From Marivita cryptomonadis (GTDB taxonomy: Bacteria; Pseudomonadota; Alphaproteobacteria; Rhodobacterales; Rhodobacteraceae), in the NCBI RefSeq assembly GCF_002115725.1, contig NZ_JFKD01000023.1:1-53376 (forward strand): DNA of 53,376 bases, read 5' to 3'. Of the stretch, positions 16,445-25,400 are shown piece after piece (the first letter of the stretch is position 1; every line of letters begins with the position of its first letter). The notes under the pieces are model-generated. The model saw only the letters and a list, made by a program, of their open reading frames with translations, did no database searches and was not told where the DNA came from. The translations under genes and the position numbers were made by a program.

Positions 16445-16887
16445 CCTATCTTCTCGATGTCAATGTCCTGATCGCCCTGATCGATCCTGCGCACGTCGCA
16501 CATGACGATGCGCATACCTGGTTTGCCAGCACTGGCCAGCATGCCTGGGCTACCTGTCCCATCACGGAAAATGGCGTCCTTCGCATTGTCGGAAATCCCA
16601 AATATCCGAACTCGCCAGGCTCGCCCGCTGTCGTCTCGGAGATTGTCCAGAAGCTACGCAGTCTTCCCGGCCATGCTTTCTGGGCCGAAGAACTCAGCCT
16701 GGTCGCATCCGACATCGTAGACCCTGCACGTGTCCTGACCGCGGCGCAGGTCACGGACACCTATCTGTTGGCCCTTGCTAGCCACCGCAGCGGCCTGCTT
16801 GCAACCTTCGATCGTCGGCTCTCTGTGGAAGCCGTCACGAAGGGCAAGGCTGCGCTTCACCTCATCCCCAGCGGAAAGCGGGCGTGA
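16441..16887 (+). CDS. vapC: VapC-type PIN-domain toxin
   Basis: The 148-residue ribonuclease toxin keeps the PIN acidic residues: YLLDVNVLIALID at the N-terminus, TENGVLRI in the middle, and VTDTYLLALA plus LLATFDRRL near the C-terminus. It starts with GTG overlapping vapB. Its stop lies exactly at the edge of an IS110 remnant on the other strand. The pair probably helps hold the plasmid or the integrase region. Confident on family; the RNA target is unknown. Confidence 0.88.
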   Translation: MTYLLDVNVLIALIDPAHVAHDDAHTWFASTGQHAWATCPITENGVLRIVGNPKYPNSPGSPAVVSEIVQKLRSLPGHAFWAEELSLVASDIVDPARVLTAAQVTDTYLLALASHRSGLLATFDRRLSVEAVTKGKAALHLIPSGKRA

Positions 16888-17163
16888 CCTAATGACCGTC
16901 ACAGAAAGCGCGGCGTGTGCTTGGCGTGCGTCCATGCAAGCGACGTCAAAACCCAGATCGGTCAGGCCATGGAACAACCATGAACTCCAGCTGCCGGTCT
17001 CAAGACCAACTTTCTCAAGTTGTTTGGCGTAGGGGTGCAGCACTGTGGCAATGTCTCTCGGATTGGTCGGCACTTTTCCGCGCCAGACGCACTTTCCAGA
17101 CACATCAGCGATATGAACCTGCGTCTCTTTCTTGGACACATCAAGGGCGGCAAACATGGGCAT
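16888..17163 (-). pseudogene. IS110-family transposase, N-terminal remnant
   Basis: About 92 residues of a DEDD transposase are visible: MFAALDVSKKETQVHIAD with the first Asp, CVWRGKVPTNP, VGLETGSWSSWLFHGL and CMDARQAHAAL. Downstream the frame simply runs into the antisense of vapC, so the rest is lost. The 17164-17239 stretch is probably the non-coding leader of this element, where IS110 elements encode their guide RNA, but it is too short to hold a whole one. Confidence 0.8.
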
Positions 17164-18100
17164 AGGGGTATCTCCTTCAAAGCTTCTATCCCTGCAGCTT
17201 GCACCATCCCTCCGATCAGCGCCGCCGCGATTACCTCATGTCTCAACCGAGGATCAGACCCCCCTGCCCCAGTCGCAGGCCCTGAAATCCGCAGGCTGCG
17301 CCGAGATCCATGAAGAACAGGCCTCGGGCGGCAATCGTGCGCGGCCGGTGCTTGCGCGGGTGTTGGAGCGCATCGGCAAGGGCGACACGCTGGTCGTCGT
17401 GCGAATCGACCGCCTCGCGCGATCCCTCTCGCATCTGCTGGAGGTGATCGAGCGGCTGGAGGCGAAGGGAGCCTTCTTCCGCTCGCTGACCGATCCGATC
17501 GATACGTCCTCTCCGCAGGGCAAGTTTACCCTGCAGGTCCTGGGCGCTGCGGCCGAGTTCGAGCGCGCCCTGATCCGGGAACGCACCAAGGCCGGCCTCG
17601 CCAGCGCGCGCACAAAGGGCCGCGTGGGCGGGAACCCTGGGCTGCGTGCCAAGGACCCTGCTGCTCTTCGCAAAGTGCGGCTGGCGCGACAGGACGGCTA
17701 TATGGAGCGTCTGAACGAGACTGCACAAGATTGGGTGCCCCATGTGCGCCGGTTGCGCCCCGACTTGGCCTGGGAAGACGTGGTGCGCATCATCAACGGC
17801 CCCTTGCCCGAGGCGCGTCGCTGGACCCAAAGCCGTCTCTTGCGCGCTGTGAAGGCCTATGTCCGCAACGGCTTCCTGCCTGCCGAGGTGCTGGCCCGCG
17901 CCGGGCGCCACGAAACGGACGACCGCCTGCCCGCCATCGTCGCCGCCATCAAGGGCGCGGATCCGGGCATTACGCTCCAGGCGATCTGTGAACGGCTGGA
18001 ATCTATGCGCGAACGCACACCACGTGGACGCATGAGCTGGCAGCCGTCGTCCGTGAGGATGCTGCTGGAACGGGCGGAGCGAATTGGGTTGTTGGAGTGA
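17156..18100 (+). CDS. Serine recombinase/resolvase with a replaced N-terminus
   Basis: From 17240 on this is a resolvase-family recombinase: VSTEDQTPLPQSQAL, which holds the catalytic Ser, then VVVRIDRLARSL, DPIDTSSPQGKFTLQVLGA, AEFERALIRERTKAGL and a C-terminal part with an extra domain (RERTPRGRMSWQPSSVRMLLERA). The usual start, roughly M-IGYAR before VSTEDQ, is gone; the DNA there belongs to IS110 debris. An in-frame ATG at 17156 would give a hybrid N-terminus of 28 foreign residues. The first beta strand is missing, so activity is doubtful. The frame itself is open throughout. Confidence 0.7.
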   Translation: MGIGVSPSKLLSLQLAPSLRSAPPRLPHVSTEDQTPLPQSQALKSAGCAEIHEEQASGGNRARPVLARVLERIGKGDTLVVVRIDRLARSLSHLLEVIERLEAKGAFFRSLTDPIDTSSPQGKFTLQVLGAAAEFERALIRERTKAGLASARTKGRVGGNPGLRAKDPAALRKVRLARQDGYMERLNETAQDWVPHVRRLRPDLAWEDVVRIINGPLPEARRWTQSRLLRAVKAYVRNGFLPAEVLARAGRHETDDRLPAIVAAIKGADPGITLQAICERLESMRERTPRGRMSWQPSSVRMLLERAERIGLLE

Positions 18101-18177
18101 GTTTTGGCGGAAAGCCTGTTCATCACTTCAGGCTAATTCACAAATCAGGCTGGAACGTTAGCGGCACAGTGATTTAA

Positions 18178-18214
18178 CCTTGCAAATCTTCCACGTGATG
18201 GAGTAATTGCAAGG
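18178..18214. promoter_or_regulatory. Inverted repeat upstream of the AAA ATPase gene
   Basis: Arms ccttgcaa and ttgcaagg are perfect complements, 21 nt apart, and end 7 nt before the chosen start. The right arm includes the likely ribosome-binding aagg, so pairing or protein binding could limit translation or transcription. Confidence 0.4.
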
Positions 18215-18221
18215 TATGTAT

Positions 18222-19379
18222 ATGCGCCAAACTCATCAACTTGTGCAATCCGCGCTTGCGAACCAAGCCGCTATTGTGCTCCTCGGTCCCCGGCAGGTTG
18301 GGAAGACCACGCTTGCTCTCGACATCGCTTCGGAGCAACCATCGGTATACCTTGATCTTGAACGTGACGCGGACCGGCAGATCCTGACCGAACCAGATCT
18401 CTATCTGGATGAACAAACGGGAAAACTCGTCATTCTCGACGAAGTGCAGCAGATGCCCGGCCTCTTCAAGAGCCTGCGTGGTCAGATCGACCAGCGCAGG
18501 CGGGCCGGGTTTCGTACGGGGCAGTTTCTGCTTTTAGGGTCAGCCTCCAATGTTCTCCTGCAACAATCGGCAGAGTCCCTCGCTGGAAGGGTCCGGTATA
18601 TCGAAATGCCCCCTCTGCAACTTACCGAGGTTGGGGCTGATCAGTTGAATGCGCTCTGGTTACGTGGTGGCTTTCCTGAGAGTTTCTTGGCTGCCAGCGA
18701 TCAGGCCAGCATGGACTGGCGTCTAGATTTCCTGCGCACCTATCTGGAGCGTGACATCCCTGCCCTCGGGCCGCGTATTCCAGCCGCAACCTTGCGGCGC
18801 TTCTGGACCATGTTGGCGCATGTGCAAGGCGGCCTGCTGAATGCTGCTGCCCTCGCAGAGGGGCTCGGTGTGTCGGGCCAAACCATCGGTCGTTATCTCG
18901 ATCTGCTCGTCGATCTCATGCTGGTGCGGCGGCTGCAGCCCTGGCATGAGAATGTCGGCAAACGCCTGGTGAAATCGCCAAAAATCTATGTGCGGGACAG
19001 CGGGATCGTTCATGCGCTGTTGAGTATTGGTACAACCGAGGGCTTGCTCGGGCATCCTGTCGTCGGCGGCAGTTGGGAGGGGTTCTGCATCGAGACCCTT
19101 CTTGCCGCGGCGCCCGCCGGCACCGAACCCTTCTTCTATCGCACCTCTGCCGGAGCCGAACTTGATCTGGTTTTGCGTTTGCCGGGTGGCGACATCTGGG
19201 CCGTCGAGATCAAGCGCACGACAGCGCCGAAGGTTTCTCGTGGTTTCCACACCGGCGCAGAAGACGTCAAAGCCAACCGGAAGCTGCTGATCTACGCCGG
19301 AGAGCGTGATGTCCCCGTGGCAGAAGATATCCGGGCAATACCTCTCGAACAGGGAATTGGGCTGTTGAGAGCGCTTTAG
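18222..19379 (+). CDS. AAA ATPase of the AAA_14/DUF4143 type
   Basis: The 385-residue protein shows a Walker A motif IVLLGPRQVGKTTLAL near residue 22, a Walker B LVILDEVQQMP, and FLLLGSASNVLL. A winged-helix-like middle (ALAEGLGVSGQTIGRYLDLL) leads into a C-terminal nuclease-like fold with GAELDLVLRLPGGDIWAVEIKRT, reminiscent of the D-x-E-x-K pattern of PD-(D/E)XK enzymes. This family is widespread in mobile DNA and its job is unclear. ATG 18222 has aagg 7 nt upstream; 18216 and TTG 18207 are alternatives. It stands alone between the recombinase and ccdAB. Confidence 0.8.
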   Translation: MRQTHQLVQSALANQAAIVLLGPRQVGKTTLALDIASEQPSVYLDLERDADRQILTEPDLYLDEQTGKLVILDEVQQMPGLFKSLRGQIDQRRRAGFRTGQFLLLGSASNVLLQQSAESLAGRVRYIEMPPLQLTEVGADQLNALWLRGGFPESFLAASDQASMDWRLDFLRTYLERDIPALGPRIPAATLRRFWTMLAHVQGGLLNAAALAEGLGVSGQTIGRYLDLLVDLMLVRRLQPWHENVGKRLVKSPKIYVRDSGIVHALLSIGTTEGLLGHPVVGGSWEGFCIETLLAAAPAGTEPFFYRTSAGAELDLVLRLPGGDIWAVEIKRTTAPKVSRGFHTGAEDVKANRKLLIYAGERDVPVAEDIRAIPLEQGIGLLRAL

Positions 19380-19709
19380 CGCAGCGCTGGCTTTTCTCGC
19401 TGCGCGCCTGCGCGAGTTCAAAGGTATTTTCTTGTTTGGGTCAGTTTCAACAGAGTTTCCAATTTTCCTTGGTATCTTTCTCGACCGCCGGACGTCTCCC
19501 GGTGCGGCCCTGTTGCATGGAATGCACATGGCAGGTGTCAAGCGACACTTACTTTTACGACCTAAGGCGACACCCAGTTTTACGAGGTGTCGCGCAACGA
19601 AGCGGCCTCGGGAGCGTGCGCTGCCGTCAACTCGCAGAGCGAGACTGATCAAGCGTGCATCCGGGTCCGGAGGTCTTCTTCGTTTAGGGTGCACCGACGG
19701 TGCCGCGGG
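19380..19709. repeat. Intergenic region with a 25-bp-period repeat
   Basis: gcgacac....ttttacga occurs at 19542-19560 and 19567-19585 (period 25 bp). The second copy forms an inverted repeat with ggtgtcgc at 19586-19593. The pattern resembles recombination or replication protein sites. No gene is seen in this stretch, which lies between two transcription ends. Confidence 0.45.
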
Positions 19710-20003
19710 TCACACCCCATCGATCAGGATGTCCAACGCGCGCTTCAACGCGTCGCGCTGGTCCGCCAGAGACCCAACCCGGTCTAGCAATTCTGCCCTC
19801 GGAACTGCGGCGAGCTCCTGAACGCGGACAATCCACGCAATCCCGTCATGGTCGACAGCAGGCGTAAGGCCTGGGAAGGCAGCATAACGTCCTGCCTCGC
19901 GCAAGGGCGCAACGATTCTGGTTGCATCGATTCCAATCAGGTCGGTTTGCAGATCCACAACCAGCTGCCCTCCAGTGAGGCGGAAAAGATCGAATTGTGC
20001 CAT
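19710..20003 (-). CDS. ccdB: CcdB-family toxin
   Basis: The 97-residue protein matches CcdB gyrase poisons: MAQFDLFRL at the start, LVVDLQTDLIG, RIVAPLR and a C-terminal helix ALKRALDILIDGV. CcdB traps DNA gyrase when the antitoxin is lost, killing plasmid-free cells. The start lies 12 nt after the ccdA stop with a gagg/agga ribosome site. The typical C-terminal WGI in F-plasmid CcdB is here DGV, so potency cannot be judged. Confidence 0.85.
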   Translation of the reverse strand: MAQFDLFRLTGGQLVVDLQTDLIGIDATRIVAPLREAGRYAAFPGLTPAVDHDGIAWIVRVQELAAVPRAELLDRVGSLADQRDALKRALDILIDGV

Positions 20004-20015
20004 CCTGTCCTCGTC

Positions 20016-20237
20016 TCAGAAGCTGCGGAAGCCAGCTAGGGGCAAGCCTTCTTTGGCAATCTCCTCGGCATAGGCATTTATCGCGGATTGGTTCGCCTCA
20101 CGCCAAAGACGATTGCGTTCGACCTTTGCGGCCTCGATGATCGCCGCTTCGGCGAGGCGCGACATGTTGAGACCGAGCGATCGAGCTGTTTCCGCGACCT
20201 CGGCATCCAGCGTCAGATTGACTTTCACACGACCCAT
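20016..20237 (-). CDS. ccdA: CcdA-family antitoxin
   Basis: The 73-residue protein begins MGRVKVNLTLDAEVAETARS, a ribbon-helix-helix domain, and ends with the toxin-binding tail NAYAEEIAKEGLPLAGFRSF typical of CcdA. A caggag site precedes ATG 20237; the longer frame upstream has no family support. It forms an operon with ccdB and should autorepress it. Confidence 0.87.
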   Translation of the reverse strand: MGRVKVNLTLDAEVAETARSLGLNMSRLAEAAIIEAAKVERNRLWREANQSAINAYAEEIAKEGLPLAGFRSF

Positions 20238-20259
20238 ATCGATCTCCTGGAAAATACGT

Positions 20260-20409
20260 ATGAAAAAAGAGCATAAATCAGGCGCCCTACTGGAGCAAGA
20301 CCAGAGCGACGCAATCGCCCTGCCCACCCATGTCGCTTGCTCCGGCACGCTTGACCGGCTGGTTGACACCGCCCGCGATTACGCGCGCGTTTCTCGCGAC
20401 CACCTCTGA
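20260..20409 (+). pseudogene. Integrase N-terminal remnant
   Basis: The frame reads ALPTHVACSGTLDRLVDTARDYAR, nearly the same as residues 32-55 of the intact integrase (LPAHVAGSGTLDRLVDAARDYAR). A frameshift then separates it from TTSDNS-like codons and a stop. Only the N-terminus survives. It points to a second copy of the integrase module that was mostly deleted. Confidence 0.7.
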
Positions 20410-20413
20410 TAAC

Positions 20414-20569
20414 AGCAATGTCGCGCAAGAAGACGACACCGACAAAAAGGAGGCCACGACACCGCGCAACGACATCGATACTTGATCACGCCGCCACAAA
20501 ACGGCATCTTCTAAACATGTCATCGCCAACCACGAGCAATGTAGCGCAATCCCATCAGCAATGTCGCGC
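20414..20569 (+). repeat. Three AGCAATGTCGCGC direct repeats
   Basis: Copies at 20414, 20535 (one mismatch, AGCAATGTAGCGC) and 20557. They follow the integrase remnant, so they could be arm- or core-type recombinase sites. The surrounding 20410-20578 has no gene. Confidence 0.5.
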
Positions 20570-20578
20570 TACACGCTC

Positions 20579-20625
20579 TAACTCCGCCCTGAATGGCGGG
20601 GCCTGCGAGCGGGATCGCAAGGGTC
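20579..20625 (-). repeat. Dispersed hairpin repeat, copy 2 (inverted)
   Basis: Read on the minus strand this is the same repeat as 11584-11637 and 25769-25822: gaccc.tgcgatcc, then a hairpin with ccccgcc and gggcgg arms. It has several changes from the other two copies. Confidence 0.65.
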
Positions 20626-20630
20626 ACAAA

Positions 20631-20657
20631 AAAACCACGCCGGGATCGGCGTGGTTT
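20631..20657. terminator. Bidirectional intrinsic terminator
   Basis: A stem aaaccacgcc / ggcgtggttt with a 6-nt loop is preceded by an A-run and followed by T-rich sequence, so it can work in both directions. It separates the integrase-remnant/ccdAB region from the glycan genes. The stretch from here to 20949 shows no gene; it should hold only the downstream end of the glycosyltransferase gene. Confidence 0.75.
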
Positions 20658-20949
20658 AGTTTTACAGCGGTTTGATATCCAAGGAACTAGATATCATCTG
20701 AGTTTAGAGCAACGAGCACGCTGTAGGATCTACATCAAGAGTTGAGCGTGAAGATGTGTCAAGAGCATGCCAGAGAAAAACGCGAAGGTGTAATCACACT
20801 CGGTCATGCTGTTCCAATAGTACAACAACATATTCGTATTAACTCCCTACGGGTGTTAACCACGGAGAGAGCCGGGAGTGTCCGGCGCGTAGAGCGTGCC
20901 GCTCACATCAATGCAAAATCATCGCAACAGTAGCTGGGGTGTGGACAGA

Positions 20950-22374
20950 CTAACGAAGTGCTTCAAGCATGTCTGCTGCGACATCTTCCCAGCTCCGCAG
21001 TTTTGCAGCCATAATTTTTTCCTCCAAGTTCTTGCGCAGACCATCCTCGGCAAGCAGCCTGTAGACTGTTGCCGTCATTGCGCTGATCGAATGAGGGTCG
21101 AAGTACAGCACCATGTCTCCGCCAACTTCAGGTAGTGAACTGGTCTCAGACACCACGGCTGTTTTGCCGTAACTCAGGCTCTCACCGACTGGCAGTCCCC
21201 ATCCTTCAAGAAAACTTGGCATCGCCGTAAACAGGCAATTTTGATATAAAAATTCCAGTTCTTGATCTGATGGACTGTAGACTCTCTCCACCCATCCATG
21301 CAGGTTACCTGTCTGAGCCATCATGTTGTCAAAATCGTCATTGAGCCAGCCTCGATTTCCGGCAAAGACAAGCTTGGGCAGTTCGATATCATCTCGATGA
21401 CGTAGGCGATCCCAAACCTGCGCGAGACCCCACATGTTTTTACGTGCCTCCATCGTTCCGACGCATAGGACATAAGGTCGTTTCAGCAGGCCGCGAATTT
21501 TATCGTCAATATGGGTTGCTTGGGCCAGTCGTGAATGCATGTCTTCATTTCCCGGTGTAGTGGGATCTCGTTCCTGTGCTGGCAGCGTGGTAATCTTGGC
21601 TGTGGCGAGGGGCACCACATCAATCCTTTGGTCTGTTCCGGAAGAGTTTAGGAATTCTCTAAGGTCCTGTGCTGTGGCCTTGGAATTGGCGAGGTAGCTG
21701 TCAACGAAACCTGTCGTTTCAAATAGCCAGTCATAAAAAATCAATGACTGCTTGTTGCCCGAAATCAGTTCAGGCGCTTTGATCTGAATAAGATCGTGGA
21801 TCAAGAAATTGCATGTAATGCCCTGAGATTGTGCTTTTTTCATCGGCTTGAGCGGGGTTGACCAAGACGCATCTGCAAGAATGAGATGATCCCCTGGCTT
21901 TGCTACTGCAAAAAAATCCTGAAAGGGCTTCTGAGGATGAGAAGGTGCCTTGGTGGCTTTGGACGTTCTGGCTGATGCCTGCCATTCTTCCAGAGTCGAG
22001 TTGCGTTTCTCAAAATGCCTGTGGTTCCCTAATGCAGCGTTAAGATTGCGAATGGCTGCGTGCAGGGTTCGCTTGATTGGTTTGTGTCCATAGCGCTCCA
22101 AGGTTGGGCGTACATAAGTCGGTTTCTTGAGATGAAGCCCGGCACTTAACGCTTCTGTTGACAGCACACCGCCTATCGTGTCGATGGCTTGATAGGATAC
22201 CACGTTGTAGGCATCGGTTGTTGCATCGTGGAACGACAAGAATACTTTCTCGCCACCAATCTGGCGCGCCGTGTACTCAATCAACATTACAGTGACCCGT
22301 TGAATTCCGGAAAGGCGGCGGCGTTGCTCTATGTAGGCCCGCAAATTTGTTACATCGAAGAACACGTGTCGCAC
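20950..22374 (-). CDS. Glycosyltransferase family 4 (GT-B fold)
   Basis: The 474-residue protein begins MRHVFFDVTNLRAYIEQRRR and carries the GT4 C-terminal signatures VGTMEARKN, LVFAGNRGWLND and PSFLEGWGLPVGESLSYG, the E-x7-E motif that binds the donor nucleotide sugar. A glycine-poor linker separates the two Rossmann halves. Translation begins at GTG 22374, 7 nt after ggagg. It is divergent from the methyltransferase-glycosyltransferase fusion with a short shared promoter region, so both likely act on the same surface glycan. Donor and acceptor are unknown. Confidence 0.85.
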   Translation of the reverse strand: MRHVFFDVTNLRAYIEQRRRLSGIQRVTVMLIEYTARQIGGEKVFLSFHDATTDAYNVVSYQAIDTIGGVLSTEALSAGLHLKKPTYVRPTLERYGHKPIKRTLHAAIRNLNAALGNHRHFEKRNSTLEEWQASARTSKATKAPSHPQKPFQDFFAVAKPGDHLILADASWSTPLKPMKKAQSQGITCNFLIHDLIQIKAPELISGNKQSLIFYDWLFETTGFVDSYLANSKATAQDLREFLNSSGTDQRIDVVPLATAKITTLPAQERDPTTPGNEDMHSRLAQATHIDDKIRGLLKRPYVLCVGTMEARKNMWGLAQVWDRLRHRDDIELPKLVFAGNRGWLNDDFDNMMAQTGNLHGWVERVYSPSDQELEFLYQNCLFTAMPSFLEGWGLPVGESLSYGKTAVVSETSSLPEVGGDMVLYFDPHSISAMTATVYRLLAEDGLRKNLEEKIMAAKLRSWEDVAADMLEALR

Positions 22375-22492
22375 GTCGGACCTCCCAAATCACACGGAGG
22401 GTCTAATGCCCCCCTGCCCTTGCTTTGGCAAGCTGGTGGGCTGCAAGCTCCGATCCATTGTGGAACCCCACGCAATCAACTACAGGGGCAGT

Positions 22493-25400
22493 ATGACAGA
22501 AACCACGTTCTACCATGCTTTTGAAGCGGCCTTTCGAGGGAGCCGATCCGAGATTCTTGGTCGTTTGCAGGGGTATGGTCCCTTTGTCTCGCCGCTGTCA
22601 CAAAGTGGGATATCAAGGTCAGCGTTGGATTTGGGGTGTGGACGTGGAGAGTGGCTGGAGACCCTCAAAGGTTTCGGCTTTGACCCCTATGGCGTGGATC
22701 TCGATGAAGGCATGTTGGCAGATTGCGTTGCTGCAGATCTTCCGGCAGAGCGACGGGATGCTCTTGAAGCGCTTGCCTCGACCGAGGATGAGAACCTCGG
22801 CATCTTGTCGGCCTTTCACCTGATTGAGCATTTGCCCTTTGATGCGGTGCGTACCATCGTCAACGATGGGCTCCGTGCATTGGCACCGGGTGGCCTTCTC
22901 ATTTTGGAAACGCCAAACCCTGAGAATATCGAGGTCGGTACTGTTACCTTTCACAATGACAGTACGCATGTTGCGCCTATCCCCCCCAACGTCTTGAAAT
23001 TTCTGGCCGAGCACGCAGGCTACGCAAAGATCAAGTTGCTACGTCTGAATGCAAGTCAGCTGCAGGATCCGAACGCCGTAGGATTGAGTGATGTCCTGTT
23101 CAAGGCCAGTCCTGATTACGCATTGGTGGCCCAGAAAGCGGGTCCTGATAACGTGATGGCGGCGATTGAGGCAGCATTTGCCACAGCAACGGGCCCATCT
23201 GCCCGGGACCTGGCTGAGGTCTATGACAAGGCGCTCAGTGAGTTGCGTCGTGAAAACGAGGGCCTTCGGAGCCGCCTCGAGATGCATGACATCCAGATCG
23301 CCCAGCTCAAAAAAACCAAGAAGACCCGGTTTTATTATCGCTCCAAGAAAATTCAGAAGCTCGACAAGCAGATCAAACACTGGCTGGATATGCGACGGGA
23401 GCGCCGCCGTCTGAAGATGGCTGACGCGCGACGGTCTGCATCGCGTCTCGTGGCTGAGATCGATCGGACACAGCCATGGGCCCCCGTCTCCCTGCGAGAT
23501 GCGCTGTGTTGGCGGATAGAGGGGCCGATCGACAGCAGCTACAGTTTGGCGCTCGTCAACCGCGAGTTCGCGCGTGCGCTTGAGCGTCAGGGCGTACAGG
23601 TGCAGCTCAAATCCACAGAGGGACGGGGCGAATTCGATCCGGATCCTGAGTTCCTTGCCGCCAATCCGGACATTGGTGCCATGCTGGCGGCCAATTTTGA
23701 TCCAGTCGATACGGTCAGCAGAAACATGTATCCGCCACGGGTCAGTGATATGCTAGACCCTCTGCCGGGCCTGCACTGTTACGCGTGGGAAGAAACAGGG
23801 TTTCCCCCAGACTATATTACATCTTTCAATGATACGCTGCGGTATCTGACGGTAACGTCAGACCATGTTCGCAAGATCATGATCGATAATGGAGTTTTTG
23901 TTCCGGCTTACACCGTGGGCAACGGTGTGGATCATTTTGAGACAATAGCGCCGGAGCCGGTTGATGATATACCTCAGGCGGGTCGGCTTTTCTTGCACGT
24001 CTCTTCCTGTTTTCCCCGCAAAGGAGCCGATGCGCTTTTGGCAGCTTGGGCGCTGGCGTTCACAAACCGGGATGACGTGGCGCTGTTGATCAAGAGTTTC
24101 CCGAACCCTCACAACGACATTGCCGATCAGATCGCAGCGCTGCGTTTGACTCATCCCGATCTGGCTCCGATCGATCTGATCGACGGGGATCTCAGCGACG
24201 GGCAGATGCGCACGCTTTACGGGGCCTGTGATGTCGCGGTTTTCCCGTCGCGCGCGGAAGGATTTGGGCTGCCTGTGGCGGAAGCACTCTTGATGGGCAA
24301 GCCGGTGCTCACCACGGGCTGGAGTGGCCAGATGGATTTTGCCGACCTGCCACTTGTTCAGAAAATCGACTATCGCTTTGAGCAGACCCGGAGCCATCTG
24401 GAAACAGGTCTCAGTATGTGGGCGGAGCCGGATCGCAACCATATGGCTGAACTGATGCGGCAAGCGGCCAAGGCCCCTGCCCCGACAGACACAGAGCGCG
24501 CACAGACGCGGGAAGCTCTTTTCGAGAGGTTTGGCTGGGACAGGGTAGCTGAACGCAGTGTCGCGGCTCTGCGTCACGCTGCAGCGCGTCCCCAACCAGT
24601 GCCACCGCGGGTCGGATGGGTGACAAGCTACAATGCGCGCTGTGGGATCGCGACCTATTCCGAGCATCTGATCCGCTATCTGGGTCTGCCAGTGCATGTC
24701 TTGGCGGCCTATGCCAAAGACCCGGTCATGTCAGACGCGTCTCTGGATGAACCCATCACACGGTGCTGGAAGCAGGGTCGTGATGACGAATTATCAGACC
24801 TCTTATCGGCAATCCGGGTGGAAGACCTGCAGACGATCTTGATCCAATTCAACTACGGGTTCTTCAACTTCACCCATCTCGCGACGCTGATCGAGGCGTT
24901 GAAAGAGGACGGTCGGCAAGTGGTCATGACCTTGCATGCTACGGATGACAGCCCACATCCGCCCGAGACCCAGCTTGCCTCGATCCGAGAGGCACTGGCG
25001 CGATGCGACCGAATTCTGGTGCACAAGGTGAGCGACGCGAACCGGATGAAGGATCTTGGTCTTGTCGAGAATGTCACGCTCTTCCCGCATGGCGTGTTGC
25101 CGGTGATCAGCCCCCCTGCCCTACGCAAGCAGCCTGAGACAGCGCCCTTTACGATCGGAAGTTATGGTTTCTTTCTTCCCAATAAAGGGCTGCCTGAATT
25201 GGTGGAGGCCGTGTCGATCTTGCAGGCCGGAGGCCGCAATGTGCGGCTGCGCATGATCAATGCGGAATACCCTGTCGGGGACTCGCGAGACTTGATCGGA
25301 AAGGTCAAAAGCCAGATCAAGCATGCGGGACTGGGTGATGTGGTTGAGGTGGAGACACGGTTCCTGCCCGATGAAACCGCGCTTGAAAAGCTTGCCGAGT

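Noticed and set aside
18723..19694. Minus-strand 323-codon frame opposite the AAA ATPase
   Set aside because: The ATPase motifs lie on the plus strand, and the antisense product has no recognisable features.
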